From NCBI GenBank assembly GCA_014323865.1, contig JACONG010000012.1, forward strand, positions 1 through 64,000: a stretch of DNA of 64,000 nucleotides, written 5' to 3'. The notes beneath the pieces were generated by a model. The model saw only the letters and a program-made list of their open reading frames with translations. It did not search any database and was not told the DNA's origin. Position numbers and translations under genes: made by a program. Below, in pieces: positions 1-9,568 of this stretch; within the stretch, counting starts at the first letter, position 1; each line of letters begins with the position of its first letter. The DNA is from Rhodospirillales bacterium (lineage in GTDB: Bacteria; Pseudomonadota; Alphaproteobacteria; SP197).

Positions 1-1
1 C

Positions 2-478
2 GTGGTGCCCGGGATCGCCGCCCTGATCGCTGCCGCCAACAGCCGTGCCGTCCCGGTCGTGATCGTGACAAACCAGTCGGGCGTGGGGCGCGGTCTCTAT
101 GGCTGGTCCGACTTCAACGCCGTCCAGTCTGAGATCGCAAGGCATCTCGCCAACATGCATGCGCGGTGGGATGCGGTCTTCGCATCGCCGTTCCCGCCCG
201 GAAACTGGCCCATGCGCAAGCCACATCCCGGCATGCTGCTCGCCGGCGCCGAAGCCTTCGATCTCGACCTCGAGCGTTCGTGGATCCTGGGCGATCGCGC
301 CACCGACATGGAAGCCGGACAGCGCGCCGGGATCGAGGGCGGTCTCTTCGTGGGCAACGGCTACGACGACGACGAAATCATGAACGCCCTGGCGCATGCA
401 AGCGACAGCTATGCGGTGCGCCCCATCGCCAAACCCCATCAAGCCCTCATGCACCTGCCATTCCTGAAAAACGCTTGA
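2..478 (+). CDS. HAD-IIIA phosphatase, GmhB-like (5' end outside window)
   Basis: This is the C-terminal 158 residues of a HAD-superfamily phosphatase; the true start and the nucleophile Asp motif lie before the window. HAD motif II is visible as VTNQSGVGRG, the motif III lysine region as RKPHPGML, and motif IV as ILGDRATDMEAG. This arrangement is that of D,D-heptose 1,7-bisphosphate phosphatase (GmhB), which acts in the cytoplasm in ADP-heptose and lipopolysaccharide core synthesis. The remnant of gmhA just downstream supports that role. Unlike classical GmhB, the zinc-binding cysteine loop before the RKP motif is absent and a Pro-rich stretch (PFPPGNW) takes its place. A related HAD phosphatase for another sugar is therefore possible. 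Confidence 0.72.
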   Translation: MVPGIAALIAAANSRAVPVVIVTNQSGVGRGLYGWSDFNAVQSEIARHLANMHARWDAVFASPFPPGNWPMRKPHPGMLLAGAEAFDLDLERSWILGDRATDMEAGQRAGIEGGLFVGNGYDDDEIMNALAHASDSYAVRPIAKPHQALMHLPFLKNA

Positions 479-524
479 ATCAACTGCAACGCAGCGCTAA
501 GCGGGCGCAACGTTCGGAGTGTTC

Positions 525-662
525 ATGGACCTTGCTCATTTTTACAAAGCCGAGTTCGACCAGCACGAGACAGCCGTCTCCGCAACGCGCGCCACGCTAA
601 AAGAACCGTTCGCCCGGCTGGTCGACACCTGCAAACAGCGGGTGACGCTTGCGCTCAAGAAC
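525..662 (+). pseudogene. gmhA: gmhA 5' fragment (phosphoheptose isomerase), truncated
   Basis: An ATG at 525 with a CGGAG ribosome site opens a frame beginning MDLAHFYKAEFDQHET. This resembles the N-terminal helix of SIS-domain phosphoheptose isomerases (GmhA, sedoheptulose-7-phosphate isomerase, first step of ADP-heptose synthesis). The likeness stops after about 45 residues (near LALKNSEH), just before the glycine-rich sugar-phosphate loop should begin. The frame then runs into unrelated DNA until 923. No remainder of the SIS domain is seen downstream. The gene appears cut by an insertion or deletion near 660 and cannot make an active enzyme. Identification rests on a short stretch. Confidence 0.55.
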
Positions 663-903
663 TCCGAACATTCAAATCTCCTGCCTCTTCGAATTTCGGA
701 TTTTCATGAGATGACGGGTCGCGGGCTTTTGTCTCACATGTCAAGTTCCGCCGGGTTTTTCCGGTCTTCCGCTTACGCCCCACCATGTTTGGCGTTTCAA
801 ACCGCCTGCCCTCCAGGATTTCGGGAATGGGCAGCATCTGCATCCTCGGGTGGGATTTCCTCATCACTATCAGGTAGCCCGCACTCGCCATTTCGTGTGC
901 GAA
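663..903 (-). pseudogene. Short foreign remnant next to broken gmhA
   Basis: A stop-bounded minus-strand frame reads NFAHEMASAGYLIVMRK followed by HPRMQMLPIPEILEGRR. The second block resembles the C-terminal tail of some site-specific DNA methyltransferases (pattern PK-Q-LTIEELLEGKK). No catalytic domain is present and the frame has no upstream continuation. It abuts the point where gmhA is cut, so it may be what is left of the DNA that interrupted gmhA. The family assignment is weak. Bases 904-1094 show nothing further that I recognise. Confidence 0.28.
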
Positions 904-1094
904 GTTCTAGTGTTTGCAGCTAACGGGCTCGTCCATCAACCTATTGATTGCTTAATCTTTCAACTGTGGGACGAACGCAGCATTTGTGCACTACAGCCAC
1001 GTCACCGATCATCGTCAAGACCATGTCTCCACGCTGGGAACCAGCCTGGCCACGTTGTCGTCTTGCACACAATATGAGGAGGTAATCAGCCGCG

Positions 1095-1241
1095 TTATTG
1101 CGGACGGGTCGTCGATGCGGCCGGCAGCTTGAAGGCCTGATCGATCGCTCGCTGCACAAGGTGACGAACATAATGGGAGGCAAAGGCCTCGTTCACGGGC
1201 CCCGGCGGTTCATAGATCGGCGTGCGGTTCAGCGCGGACAT
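1095..1241 (-). CDS. 48-codon small ORF downstream of LysM gene
   Basis: An ATG at 1241 is preceded by a strong GGAGGG ribosome-binding site 6-7 bases upstream. That site lies in the last codons and stop of the LysM gene, so the two would be translationally coupled. The predicted peptide starts MSALNRTPIYEPPG and carries a basic, amphipathic middle. It has no signal peptide, membrane segment or recognised domain. It could be a real small protein co-transcribed with the LysM gene or a chance frame. The ribosome site is the only positive evidence. Confidence 0.35.
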   Translation of the reverse strand: MSALNRTPIYEPPGPVNEAFASHYVRHLVQRAIDQAFKLPAASTTRPQ

Positions 1242-1254
1242 CGGCAGCCCTCCA

Positions 1255-2388
1255 TCAGCCATCGGTGGTGACCGCATCGGGCAGAACGAAAATCTGGCCG
1301 GGATAGATGAGATCAGGATCGGCGATCTGGTTGCGGTTGGCTTCGAAGATCTGGGTGTAGTGCATGCCGCCGCCGTAGACCTGACGCGCGATGAGCCAGA
1401 GATTGTTGCCAGGCTGGATCACGACCAGCAGGGCATCCGTGGTCGGCATGGTCAACGGCGCCTGCTGGAACGTGGTCGCAAGCCGCGCCACGACATCCCC
1501 ACTCTCGTTAACCTCGTCGACCCTGAGGTCGTACTGGCCCTCTTCGAGCGGATCGCCGAGGGTGAGCCGCCAGTTGCCCTCCTCGTCGGCCACGGCCTCG
1601 CCCGCCGCCTTGCCGTCCAGATAGGGCACCACGGTGCTGCCGGGCTCAGCCTGACCCGATAGGGACACCGTGCCTTCCTCGTCGTAGCTCAAGCTCTTCA
1701 GCGTCAGATCGCCGCCGCCCGAGAGGCCAACGCCGCTGCCAGGCGCCTGCAGCACTTCGACATCGCCTTCGCCCTCTCGGGGAACGATCACGGCAAGCAC
1801 CTCGGCGCTGCTGGCGGATTCGATCGACGCAACGATGTCATCGGCTGTCGTCTCAGCCATGGCCACGACGTCGGAGCCGTCCGTAACCGCGGCAACGTCC
1901 GCCGCCTCCGGCACCGACATCACTATGATCTCGGTGGATTCGACCGTGCCGCCGCCCCCATCGTTGGCCTCGAGCCAGATTTCGTGGGCGCCGGGCTCCA
2001 ATGGTTCATCAATGATGACAACCCACTCGCCACGGTCATCGGCCTGGGCGGTGCCAATCACGCCGGCGGCGGTCATCACCGCGACATCGGCGCCCGGCTC
2101 GGCCGTTCCGGCTATGACGGCATCGCCACTCGGCTCGACACGCACGATATCGAAGCCGGGCACAATCTCGTCGGGGGCCGCCACGGGTTCGGCGTCGTCA
2201 GCCACCGTTTCGTCCGCGGTTTCGGCTTCCGTCGTCTCGGAGTTGGCCGTCTTGGAGTTGGCCGCGCTACTGCTCGACGACGAGCTGGCGCTGCCGGTCG
2301 ACGTCGGCGCATCGTCGTCGCCCATCATCGCGATGACGATCACTATCAGAACCGCAAAGACGGCAAGTGCCGCAAGACCCTGCTTCAC
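1255..2388 (-). CDS. LysM-domain envelope protein with Ig-like repeats
   Basis: This 377-residue protein has an N-terminal membrane anchor (hydrophobic run at residues 4-22), then a long Ala/Ser/Thr/Glu-rich acidic linker. Two or more Ig-like or carboxypeptidase-regulatory-like beta modules follow (patterns GTAEPGADVAV and GQAEPGSTVVPY, each followed by GEW or GNW). A C-terminal LysM domain (about 325-373; IQPGNNLWLIARQVYG to YPGQIFVLP) closes the protein. LysM binds peptidoglycan, so the protein is probably an inner-membrane-anchored, periplasmic cell-wall-binding protein. Such proteins are common in Rhodospirillales, usually without an assigned function. No catalytic domain is visible. Confidence 0.85.
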   Translation of the reverse strand: MKQGLAALAVFAVLIVIVIAMMGDDDAPTSTGSASSSSSSSAANSKTANSETTEAETADETVADDAEPVAAPDEIVPGFDIVRVEPSGDAVIAGTAEPGADVAVMTAAGVIGTAQADDRGEWVVIIDEPLEPGAHEIWLEANDGGGGTVESTEIIVMSVPEAADVAAVTDGSDVVAMAETTADDIVASIESASSAEVLAVIVPREGEGDVEVLQAPGSGVGLSGGGDLTLKSLSYDEEGTVSLSGQAEPGSTVVPYLDGKAAGEAVADEEGNWRLTLGDPLEEGQYDLRVDEVNESGDVVARLATTFQQAPLTMPTTDALLVVIQPGNNLWLIARQVYGGGMHYTQIFEANRNQIADPDLIYPGQIFVLPDAVTTDG

Positions 2389-2479
2389 GTCGTATGTCCC
2401 AGTGCCACCTTGGTGCGCATTCTAGCACGATTGCGGAGCATCAGGGAGAGCCCCATCCACGCCGTGCGGGCGTTCTTGG

Positions 2480-2794
2480 AGCAGATCAACCGCGATTTCA
2501 GCACCGCCAAGGCCGTGCACGCTGTCGTGGGCGCGCAGAGTGACCGATCGATTCCGTCGGCGATCACCACGCTGGTGAGAATGCGGGTTAACGGCTGCTC
2601 GTCGACATGGAGGTTCCACAACACCGTTCGCCCAGAACCGTTCCGTCCGGTGCGACGGCGTCCCAACGGTCGGCAGAGTGATCCCAACCTTCGTCGGCAT
2701 GTTCGACGGTGACGCGGAACGCATAGACGCCGGGTTCGGTTTGCTCTACCTCGACGGCAAGCGAGATGGCGGACGATTCCAAGGAACAGAGCAT
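2480..2794 (-). pseudogene. Frameshifted small conserved hypothetical protein
   Basis: Three minus-strand frames read one after another as one small conserved protein. Frame one gives GVYAFRVTVEHADEGWDHS and APDGTVLGER, frame two gives LHVDEQPLTR, and frame three gives VTLRAHDSVHGLGG. Together these match, in order, an uncharacterised family of about 110 residues that I know from proteobacteria (core VEHADEGWDHYADRW, HPHVDEQPFTRSL, IRAHDSVHGYGG). At least two frame changes separate the blocks, so it is a pseudogene. The family's function is unknown. It lies tail-to-head with a MarC-like remnant. Confidence 0.62.
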
Positions 2795-2806
2795 CGACGT
2801 CGCGTT

Positions 2807-3117
2807 CACCCGCTCGCCATGCCGAGTCTGATGGTGCCGGGCAGCATCTCCGTAACCCTGGCCGCAGCCAGCCACGCCCATCACGACTATGCCGACGAGT
2901 GGCGACTGATCTTCCCGGGCTTCGGGATCGGTGGCGTCCTCACCCTGACGATCGCCTAATTCACCTTCCGAGCCTGGACTCAAACTGCTGCGCTTCATGG
3001 GCAAGTCAGGCATCGGCGCGATGACGCGCATCTTCGGCTTCCTGATGGTCTGCATCGGCATGCCGTTCATCCTGGACGTGATCGCCGACCTCTACCACGC
3101 GCTCACTCTCGCTTGAG
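2807..3117 (+). pseudogene. MarC-family membrane protein remnant (3' part)
   Basis: The plus strand encodes HPLAMPSLMVPGSISVTLAA, the conserved loop and helix of MarC/UPF0056 integral membrane proteins, then an in-frame TAA near 2957. After a frame change it continues LLRFMGKSGIGAMTRIFGFL and a final hydrophobic helix ending at a TGA at 3115-3117. MarC proteins have about 200 residues and six helices; only the C-terminal half survives, with a stop and a frameshift. MarC function is not firmly established. The remnant is non-functional. Confidence 0.62.
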
Positions 3118-3187
3118 CGCCAGGGACTGGTCAAAGGGGACAGGGCGGATTGATCTAGGTCTATGCGCGGATGCGCCGGACTATTAT

Positions 3188-3200
3188 GTTGCAGCGCAAC
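3188..3200. promoter_or_regulatory. GTTGC-AGC-GCAAC palindrome upstream of icd (PhaR-like operator)
   Basis: A perfect 5-bp inverted repeat GTTGC/GCAAC with spacer AGC lies about 35 bases before the icd start codon. Its form resembles TGC-rich operators of the alphaproteobacterial PHB-responsive repressor PhaR (AniA). A nearly identical sequence occurs at 60573-60588 in the phaC divergent region. That icd is under this regulator is inferred from the match alone. Confidence 0.45.
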
Positions 3201-3234
3201 AAACCGACATGTCACGAACGCGGAGTAACAGACG

Positions 3235-4449
3235 ATGGCAAAGATTGCGGTCAAGAACCCGGTGATCGAACTCGACGGCGACGAGATGACCCGGATCATC
3301 TGGGCGTTCATCAAGGACCGGCTGATCCTGCCCTATCTCGACATCGACCTGCACTACTACGACCTCTCGATCCAGAAGCGCGACGAGACCGACGACCAGA
3401 TCACGATCGATGCCGCCAATGCCATCAAGCAGCACGGTGTGGGCGTAAAATGCGCCACGATCACGCCGGACGAGGACCGCGTCGAGGAGTTCGATCTCAA
3501 GAATATGTGGCGTTCGCCCAACGGCACGATCCGCAACATTCTGGGCGGCACCGTGTTCCGCCAACCGATCATCTGCTCGAACGTCCCGCGCCTGGTACCG
3601 GGCTGGACCAGGCCCATCGTGATCGGCCGTCACGCCTTTGGCGACCAGTACCGTGCCACCGACTTCGTCGTGCCGGGTGCGGGCAAGCTCACAGTGACCT
3701 TCGAGCCTGCCGACGACGGCGAGACGATCAGCCGCGAGGTCTTCGACTTCCCCGGCGGCGGCGTCGCGCTGTCGATGTACAACCTCGACGATTCAATCCG
3801 CGGCTTCGCCCGGGCCTGCATGAACTATGGCCTCAACCTCGGCTGGCCGGTCTATCTCTCGACCAAGAACACGATCCTCAAGGCCTATGACGGCCGCTTC
3901 AAGGACCTCTTCCAGGAGGTCTTCGACGCCGAGTTCGCCGAGAAGTTCACAGCCAGGGGCATCGCCTATGAGCACCGCCTGATCGACGACATGGTTGCTG
4001 CAGCACTGAAGTGGGAAGGCGGCTTCGTCTGGGCCTGCAAGAACTACGACGGCGACGTGCAATCCGACACCGTCGCACAGGGCTTCGGCTCGCTTGGTCT
4101 GATGACCTCGGTCCTGATGACGCCCGACGGCGGCACGATCGAGGCCGAGGCCGCCCACGGCACGGTGACGCGCCACTACCGCGAGCACCAGAAGGGCAAG
4201 GAGACCTCGACCAACCCGATCGCCTCGATCTTCGCCTGGACCCGCGGTCTCTCCTACCGCGGCGAGTTCGACGGCACACCCGACGTCTCCGACTTCGCCA
4301 AGGCGCTTGAGGAGGTCTGCATCGAGACCGTCGAAGGCGGCCAGATGACCAGGGATCTGGCGCTCCTGATCGGCCCGGAACAGTCTTGGCTCACCACTCA
4401 GAAGTTCCTCGCGGCGCTCGACGAAGGGTTGCAGAAGAAGCTGGCGTAA
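3235..4449 (+). CDS. icd: NADP-dependent isocitrate dehydrogenase
   Basis: This 404-residue enzyme oxidatively decarboxylates isocitrate to 2-oxoglutarate with NADP in the TCA cycle. It belongs to the homodimeric, eukaryote-like class typical of alphaproteobacteria: N-terminus [17 protein letters not shown], substrate-binding [16 protein letters not shown], and [13 protein letters not shown] near the cofactor site. Length is normal for this class, and ATG 3235 fits the usual N-terminus. The gene stands alone. A palindrome resembling a PhaR operator lies about 35 bases upstream, hinting at control by PHB status. alaS, recA and dksA follow in a neighbourhood common in Rhodospirillales. Confidence 0.97.
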   Translation: MAKIAVKNPVIELDGDEMTRIIWAFIKDRLILPYLDIDLHYYDLSIQKRDETDDQITIDAANAIKQHGVGVKCATITPDEDRVEEFDLKNMWRSPNGTIRNILGGTVFRQPIICSNVPRLVPGWTRPIVIGRHAFGDQYRATDFVVPGAGKLTVTFEPADDGETISREVFDFPGGGVALSMYNLDDSIRGFARACMNYGLNLGWPVYLSTKNTILKAYDGRFKDLFQEVFDAEFAEKFTARGIAYEHRLIDDMVAAALKWEGGFVWACKNYDGDVQSDTVAQGFGSLGLMTSVLMTPDGGTIEAEAAHGTVTRHYREHQKGKETSTNPIASIFAWTRGLSYRGEFDGTPDVSDFAKALEEVCIETVEGGQMTRDLALLIGPEQSWLTTQKFLAALDEGLQKKLA

Positions 4450-4745
4450 AGGCGTCGACCGTAGAGGTAGAGCGGTGACGGTCCCCCTCATCCCGGTGGG
4501 GAGAGTGCAGCGAGGCTTGGCTTGGTGTGGCCTCGCCACGCCTTAGCCGAGCGGGTGAGGGTTTGCCCGGATCGACATGATGCACCTGCTCTGCAGACTG
4601 CGCTGGTCAACCCTCTCTCGGTCCCGGGAGACGGGGGCTATCAGCATCGTGGACGTCCTGTCGTCTTAACAATCAGCGATGTAATAAACTCAAAAGCTTT
4701 ACGTCCCAGTCTTCCGGCAGCTCAAACTCGGTGAGGAGAACAGCC
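4450..4745. repeat. Intergenic region with REP-like element
   Basis: No gene is seen between icd and the hydrolase. Bases 4483-4561 are bounded by CCCCTCATCC and GGGTGAGGG, which are roughly inverted, and contain an internal hairpin TGTGGC-CTC-GCCACG. This layout is that of a dispersed palindromic intergenic repeat. A copy count in the genome would be needed to prove it. Confidence 0.35.
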
Positions 4746-5594
4746 ATGAGTGCCTTTCCCGGTTTCGGTCCAAATGCCCGTACCCGACGCATCCAGGTGG
4801 GCGATGTCTCAATGCGCGTGGTCGACGAGGGCGAGGGCCCGGAGATTGTCTTCATTCCGGGCGGCGATCAGCCGGCGGAGGGCTACAGCCACATCTTCGC
4901 GGAGCTGACCGACAGCTTCCATTGTTATGCCTTCGATCCGCGCGGCATTCAGGGCACGGACTCTCCGCCCGCGCCGTGGACCATGTCGGACTTCGCCAAC
5001 GACTGCGCCGGTCTGATCGAGCATCTGTGCGACGGCCCGACGGTCGTGAGCGGACTCTCCATGGGCGGACTCATCACCGAACAACTGGCGATCGACCATC
5101 CCGACACGGTGCGCCTGGCCATCCCGATGGGCACCTCGGCCTACATCGACGGCTTCACGCGTGACTGGATGGAGGCGGAGATCCGCCTGCGCCGCGAAGG
5201 TGTCGAGCTGCCGGAATACTTCCTGCCGGTGCACTACGCCGTCTACGCCTATCCGGCCAAGGCGCTGCACGACCCCGAGCTCTGGGATCAGATCAAGAGC
5301 GCCTACACGGCGCGCTTCGGCAGTCGCGAGGCCAAGGACACAATCAACCAGTGGCAGGCCTGCCTCGATTTCGACGTGCGCGAGGATCTGCCGCACTGTC
5401 CGGTCCCGTTCCACGTGATCGCGTTCTCCGAAGACGTCCAGACCGCACCGCGCATGTGCAAGATGGTCTCCGACCTTGCGAAAGACGGCACGTTCCACGA
5501 GGTGCCGGAGCTGGGCCACGTCTCCATGGTGCGCCACCGCCCGAAGGTGGTGGCCGACAAGATCCGTGAGATCGTGACGTCCGTGTTGGGTTGA
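4746..5594 (+). CDS. Alpha/beta-fold hydrolase
   Basis: This 282-residue protein has the alpha/beta-hydrolase fold. An oxyanion-side motif IPGGDQ occurs near residue 37, the nucleophile elbow GLSMGG has its Ser near residue 105, and a C-terminal GHVSMVRHRP supplies the catalytic His. The acid is probably the Asp in AFSEDVQTA. I chose ATG 4746 because GTGAGGAG lies 8 bases before it. No signal peptide is present, so it acts in the cytoplasm. The substrate is unknown; the family includes esterases, lactonases and C-C hydrolases. The stop lies 8 bases from the convergent alaS stop. Confidence 0.88.
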   Translation: MSAFPGFGPNARTRRIQVGDVSMRVVDEGEGPEIVFIPGGDQPAEGYSHIFAELTDSFHCYAFDPRGIQGTDSPPAPWTMSDFANDCAGLIEHLCDGPTVVSGLSMGGLITEQLAIDHPDTVRLAIPMGTSAYIDGFTRDWMEAEIRLRREGVELPEYFLPVHYAVYAYPAKALHDPELWDQIKSAYTARFGSREAKDTINQWQACLDFDVREDLPHCPVPFHVIAFSEDVQTAPRMCKMVSDLAKDGTFHEVPELGHVSMVRHRPKVVADKIREIVTSVLG

Positions 5595-5602
5595 GGCGAC
5601 CC

Positions 5603-8266
5603 TCAGGCCGCGCCGAGCAAGGCCTCCACGGCGGCCACCGCCTCGCCCGCCAGGCTGGCGTCGGGGCCGCCGCCCTGGGCCATGTCGGGACGGCCTCCGC
5701 CACCCTTGCCGCCGAGCACGCTCACGCCCGCTTTGACAAGATCGACCGCGTTGAAGCGCTCGGTGAGGTCGTCGGTGACGCCTGCGACGATCGCGGCCTT
5801 GCCCTCGTCGGTCGCAACAAGGACGACGACACCGGAGCCCAGCTGCTGCTTGATCTGATCGGCCATACCGCGCAGTTCCTTGCCAGGTACGCCATTGAGC
5901 GTGCGCGCGACGACCTTTACGCCGGCGATCTCCTTGCTCTCGTCCCCCTCCGACGCGCCGCCGCCGGTTGCAAGCTTGCGCCGCAGGCTGGCAATCTCAC
6001 GTTCGAGCTTCTTGCGCTCGTTGACCATCGCGTCGATGCGGCTTTCGAGATCGGCGGGCGAGGTCTTCAGTCGGCCCGCGAGCGAACGGACCCGGCGGTC
6101 CTGGTCATCGAGATAAGCCAGCGCGGCCTCGCCGGTCAGTGCTTCGATGCGGCGCACGCCTGATGCCACCGCACTCTCGGAGACGATCTTGAAGGCGCCG
6201 ATGTCGCCGGTGCGCCGGACGTGTGTGCCGCCGCACAGCTCGGTCGAGTAGTAGTCCTTCTCGCTCTCTTTGCCGCCCGTCGGCACGCCCATCGAGACGA
6301 CACGGACCTCGTCACCGTACTTCTCACCGAAAAGCGCCAGCGCGCCCTCCTCAATCGCCTCGTCAGGCGTCATGAGGCGGGTCGTGACCTCGCCATTGCG
6401 GCGGACCGCAGCATTGACCGCGGCCTCGACCGTCGCGAGATCGTCGTCGTTCACGGCCGCGGGGTGGCTGATATCGAAACGCAGCCGATCTGGCGCGACG
6501 AGCGAACCCTTCTGCGTCACGTGATCGCCGAGCCGGCGGCGCAGAGCCTCGTGCAGCAGGTGTGTCGCAGAGTGATTGGCGCGCAGCCGGTCGCGGCGGT
6601 CAACGTCAACGGTCAGCGTCGCATCGTCGCCGACCCGGACCTTGCCCGCGACGACCTTGCCCGTGTGGACATGGAGGTCGCCGAGCTTCTTCAGGGTATC
6701 GGCGATCTCGACGACACCGCCGTCCGCTGTCTCGATATGGCCGGTGTCCCCCATCTGGCCGCCAGACTCGCCGTAGAAGGGGGTCTGGTTGAGCACAACA
6801 GAGACCTCGTCGCCGTCGGTCGCGTCTTCGGTTTCAGCGCCGTCGTGGATCAGCGCAACGATCTGCCCTCGGGCTTCGGTCGCGCCGTAGCCCAGGAACT
6901 CAGTCGCGCCGACCCGCTCGCACAGGTCGAACCACAGCGCCTCGGTGACCGCGGCACCCGAGCCGGACCACGCCGCACGCGCCTTGGCGCGCTGCTCGGC
7001 CATGGCCGAATCGAACCCCGCCTGGTCGACGCCATGGCCCTCGCGGCGCAGCGCGTCTTCAGTCAGATCGAGCGGGAAGCCATAGGTGTCGTAAAGCCGG
7101 AAGGCAATGTCGCCGGGCAAGTCGGCACCGTCGGCAAGCTTGTCGGTCTCATCCGCCAGCAGGCGCAGGCCGCGTTCGAGGGTCTCGCGGAACCGGGTCT
7201 CCTCAAGCTTCAGGGTCTCGGCGATCAACGCCTGGCCGCGCACAAGTTCCGGGAAGGCCTGACCCATCTCGGACGTCAGCACGGGCACTAAACGGTGCAT
7301 CACGGGCTCTTGCGAGCCCAAGATGTGCGCGTGCCGCATCGCGCGGCGCATGATGCGGCGTAGCACGTAACCACGGCCCTCGTTCGACGGCAGGACGCCG
7401 TCGGCGATCAGGAAGGCGCTGGTACGCAGGTGATCGGCGATAACGTTGAAGGACGGGCGGTCGTCGCCCCGCGCCTCCTTGCCCACGCATTCCTCGGTCG
7501 CGCGGATGATGGTCTGGAAGAGATCGGTGTCGAAGTTGCTCTTCACGCCCTGCAGGATCGCCGCCATGCGCTCAAGGCCCATGCCGGTGTCAATCGACGG
7601 CTTGGGCAGGTCGACACGCTCGTCGGACGTGACCTGCTCGAACTGCATGAAGACGAGATTCCAGAACTCGAGGAACCGGTCTCCGTCCTCGTCGAGACTG
7701 CCCGGAGGACCACCCTGCAGTTCGGGGCCCTGATCGATGAAAACTTCCGAGCACGGACCGCAGGGCCCGGTCGCGCCCATGGACCAGAAGTTGTCGGAGG
7801 TCGGAATGCGCAGGATCTGGCTATCGGGGAACCCGGTAACCTTGCGCCATATTGCCGCCGCGTCCTCGTCGGAAGAATGGACCGTGATCAACAGGTTGTT
7901 AGGCGAGAGCCCATACTCCTTGGTCGTCAGATTCCAAGCAAGCTCGATCGCCAGCTCCTTGAAGTAGTCGCCGAACGAGAAATTGCCGAGCATCTCGAAG
8001 AAGGTATGGTGCCGCGCGGTATAGCCGACATTGTCAAGATCGTTGTGCTTGCCGCCCGCCCGCACGCACTTCTGGGCCGTCGTCGCGCGGTTGTAGTTGC
8101 GGCTCTCAACGCCGGTAAAGACATTCTTGAACTGCACCATGCCTGCGTTGGCGAAGAGCAGCGTCGGATCGTTGTGGGGCACAAGCGGGCTCGAGGCCAC
8201 GACCTCGTGGCCGTGCCGCTTGAAGTAGTCGAGGAAGGTCGAACGGACCTCGTTAACGCTGATCAT
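5603..8266 (-). CDS. alaS: Alanyl-tRNA synthetase
   Basis: This 887-residue enzyme charges tRNA-Ala. It starts [20 protein letters not shown], the class II catalytic domain of AlaRS. The editing domain carries the zinc set [12 protein letters not shown] and [13 protein letters not shown]. The C-terminal DHHA1/coiled-coil part ends in a glycine-rich segment ([15 protein letters not shown]). Length is normal. It lies downstream of recA on the same strand, separated by a clear terminator, so it probably has its own promoter. Confidence 0.98.
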   Translation of the reverse strand: MISVNEVRSTFLDYFKRHGHEVVASSPLVPHNDPTLLFANAGMVQFKNVFTGVESRNYNRATTAQKCVRAGGKHNDLDNVGYTARHHTFFEMLGNFSFGDYFKELAIELAWNLTTKEYGLSPNNLLITVHSSDEDAAAIWRKVTGFPDSQILRIPTSDNFWSMGATGPCGPCSEVFIDQGPELQGGPPGSLDEDGDRFLEFWNLVFMQFEQVTSDERVDLPKPSIDTGMGLERMAAILQGVKSNFDTDLFQTIIRATEECVGKEARGDDRPSFNVIADHLRTSAFLIADGVLPSNEGRGYVLRRIMRRAMRHAHILGSQEPVMHRLVPVLTSEMGQAFPELVRGQALIAETLKLEETRFRETLERGLRLLADETDKLADGADLPGDIAFRLYDTYGFPLDLTEDALRREGHGVDQAGFDSAMAEQRAKARAAWSGSGAAVTEALWFDLCERVGATEFLGYGATEARGQIVALIHDGAETEDATDGDEVSVVLNQTPFYGESGGQMGDTGHIETADGGVVEIADTLKKLGDLHVHTGKVVAGKVRVGDDATLTVDVDRRDRLRANHSATHLLHEALRRRLGDHVTQKGSLVAPDRLRFDISHPAAVNDDDLATVEAAVNAAVRRNGEVTTRLMTPDEAIEEGALALFGEKYGDEVRVVSMGVPTGGKESEKDYYSTELCGGTHVRRTGDIGAFKIVSESAVASGVRRIEALTGEAALAYLDDQDRRVRSLAGRLKTSPADLESRIDAMVNERKKLEREIASLRRKLATGGGASEGDESKEIAGVKVVARTLNGVPGKELRGMADQIKQQLGSGVVVLVATDEGKAAIVAGVTDDLTERFNAVDLVKAGVSVLGGKGGGGRPDMAQGGGPDASLAGEAVAAVEALLGAA

Positions 8267-8355
8267 CGTCGTCTCATGGGTCTTGTGCGTAGGTTCTAGA
8301 TCATTCTCCCCGGTCGCGGAACCGGATGTGGTGCCGAAGGCGAAGCCATGCCAGC

Positions 8356-8392
8356 AAAGAAAACGGGCGCCGGCCTAATCCGCCGACGCCCG
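8356..8392 (-). terminator. Rho-independent terminator of recA
   Basis: An 11-bp stem with one mismatch (8364-8374 paired with 8382-8392, loop of seven) is followed on the minus strand by TTTTCTTT. It lies 30 bases past the recA stop and 90 bases before alaS, as expected for a recA terminator. Confidence 0.8.
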
Positions 8393-8422
8393 CTTCGGAG
8401 CCTGTCCGTGGGTACGGTCAGA

Positions 8423-9526
8423 TCATGTCCCTGCCAGTTCCGGTGCTGCTGCGTCGTCATCGCCCCCGGGCTCGGGCCCGGTCATCATCTCTTCGGCGAC
8501 GAGACCTGCGTTGGCGCGAATGGCCTGCTCGATCGCCTCGGCGATCTCGGGATTGTCGCGCAGGAACTGCTTGGCGTTCTCACGGCCCTGCCCGATGCGC
8601 TGATCCTGGTGCGAGAACCACGAGCCCGACTTCTCGATGACGCCAGCCTTGACGCCGAGATCGATGATCTCGCCCATCTTGGAGATGCCTTCGCCGTACA
8701 TGATGTCGAACTCAATCGTCTTGAACGGTGGTGCAACCTTGTTCTTCACCACCTTCACCTTGGTCTGGTTGCCCACGACCTCGTCTCGGTCCTTGACCTG
8801 GCCGATGCGGCGGATATCGAGGCGGACCGAAGCATAGAACTTCAGTGCATTGCCGCCCGTCGTGGTCTCGGGGCTGCCGAACATGACGCCGATCTTCATG
8901 CGGATCTGGTTGATGAAGATCACGAGACAGTTCGAGCGCGCGATCGAGGAGGTCAGCTTGCGCAGCGCCTGACTCATCAAGCGTGCCTGCAGGCCGACAT
9001 GGGTGTCGCCCATCTCGCCCTCAAGCTCGGCCTTGGGCACCAGTGCTGCAACCGAATCGACCACCAGAATGTCGATCGCACCGGACCGTACCAGGGTGTC
9101 GGCAATCTCGAGCGCCTGCTCACCCGCATCGGGCTGCGAAATCAGAAGATCGTCGATATTGACGCCCAGCTTCCGAGCATAGACCGGATCGAGAGCATGC
9201 TCGGCATCAATGAAAGCCGCGACACCGCCCGTCTTCTGCGCTTCGGCAACGACATGAAGCGCCAGCGTGGTCTTCCCCGAACTCTCCGGCCCATAGATCT
9301 CCACGATCCTGCCGCGCGGCAGGCCGCCGATACCAAGACCGATGTCGAGGCCCAGCGAGCCGGTGGAAATCGCTTCGATCTCTACCGCCTGATCGCGCTG
9401 ACCAAGGCGCATCACCGAGCCCTTGCCGAAAGCCCGTTCGATCTGGCTCAACGCCGCATCAAGCGCCTTGTCCCGTTCCATCGCTTTTCCTTCAACCACT
9501 CGCAGCTGGGGTGCTGTCGTCATCAA
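8423..9526 (-). CDS. recA: Recombinase RecA
   Basis: This 367-residue strand-exchange and SOS co-protease protein shows Walker [14 protein letters not shown], the [21 protein letters not shown]-terminus, and the L2 loop region [25 protein letters not shown] lies 7 bases before the first of two adjacent ATGs, so 9526 is used. The C-terminus is acidic ([12 protein letters not shown]), as usual. A LexA-type operator lies upstream and a terminator follows. The next gene upstream is a cckA remnant, an order seen intact in related Rhodospirillales. Confidence 0.98.
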   Translation of the reverse strand: MMTTAPQLRVVEGKAMERDKALDAALSQIERAFGKGSVMRLGQRDQAVEIEAISTGSLGLDIGLGIGGLPRGRIVEIYGPESSGKTTLALHVVAEAQKTGGVAAFIDAEHALDPVYARKLGVNIDDLLISQPDAGEQALEIADTLVRSGAIDILVVDSVAALVPKAELEGEMGDTHVGLQARLMSQALRKLTSSIARSNCLVIFINQIRMKIGVMFGSPETTTGGNALKFYASVRLDIRRIGQVKDRDEVVGNQTKVKVVKNKVAPPFKTIEFDIMYGEGISKMGEIIDLGVKAGVIEKSGSWFSHQDQRIGQGRENAKQFLRDNPEIAEAIEQAIRANAGLVAEEMMTGPEPGGDDDAAAPELAGT

Positions 9527-9568
9527 GCCTCTCCTTTATTCCACACGCACGCGGGGCGGCGCAACGAA

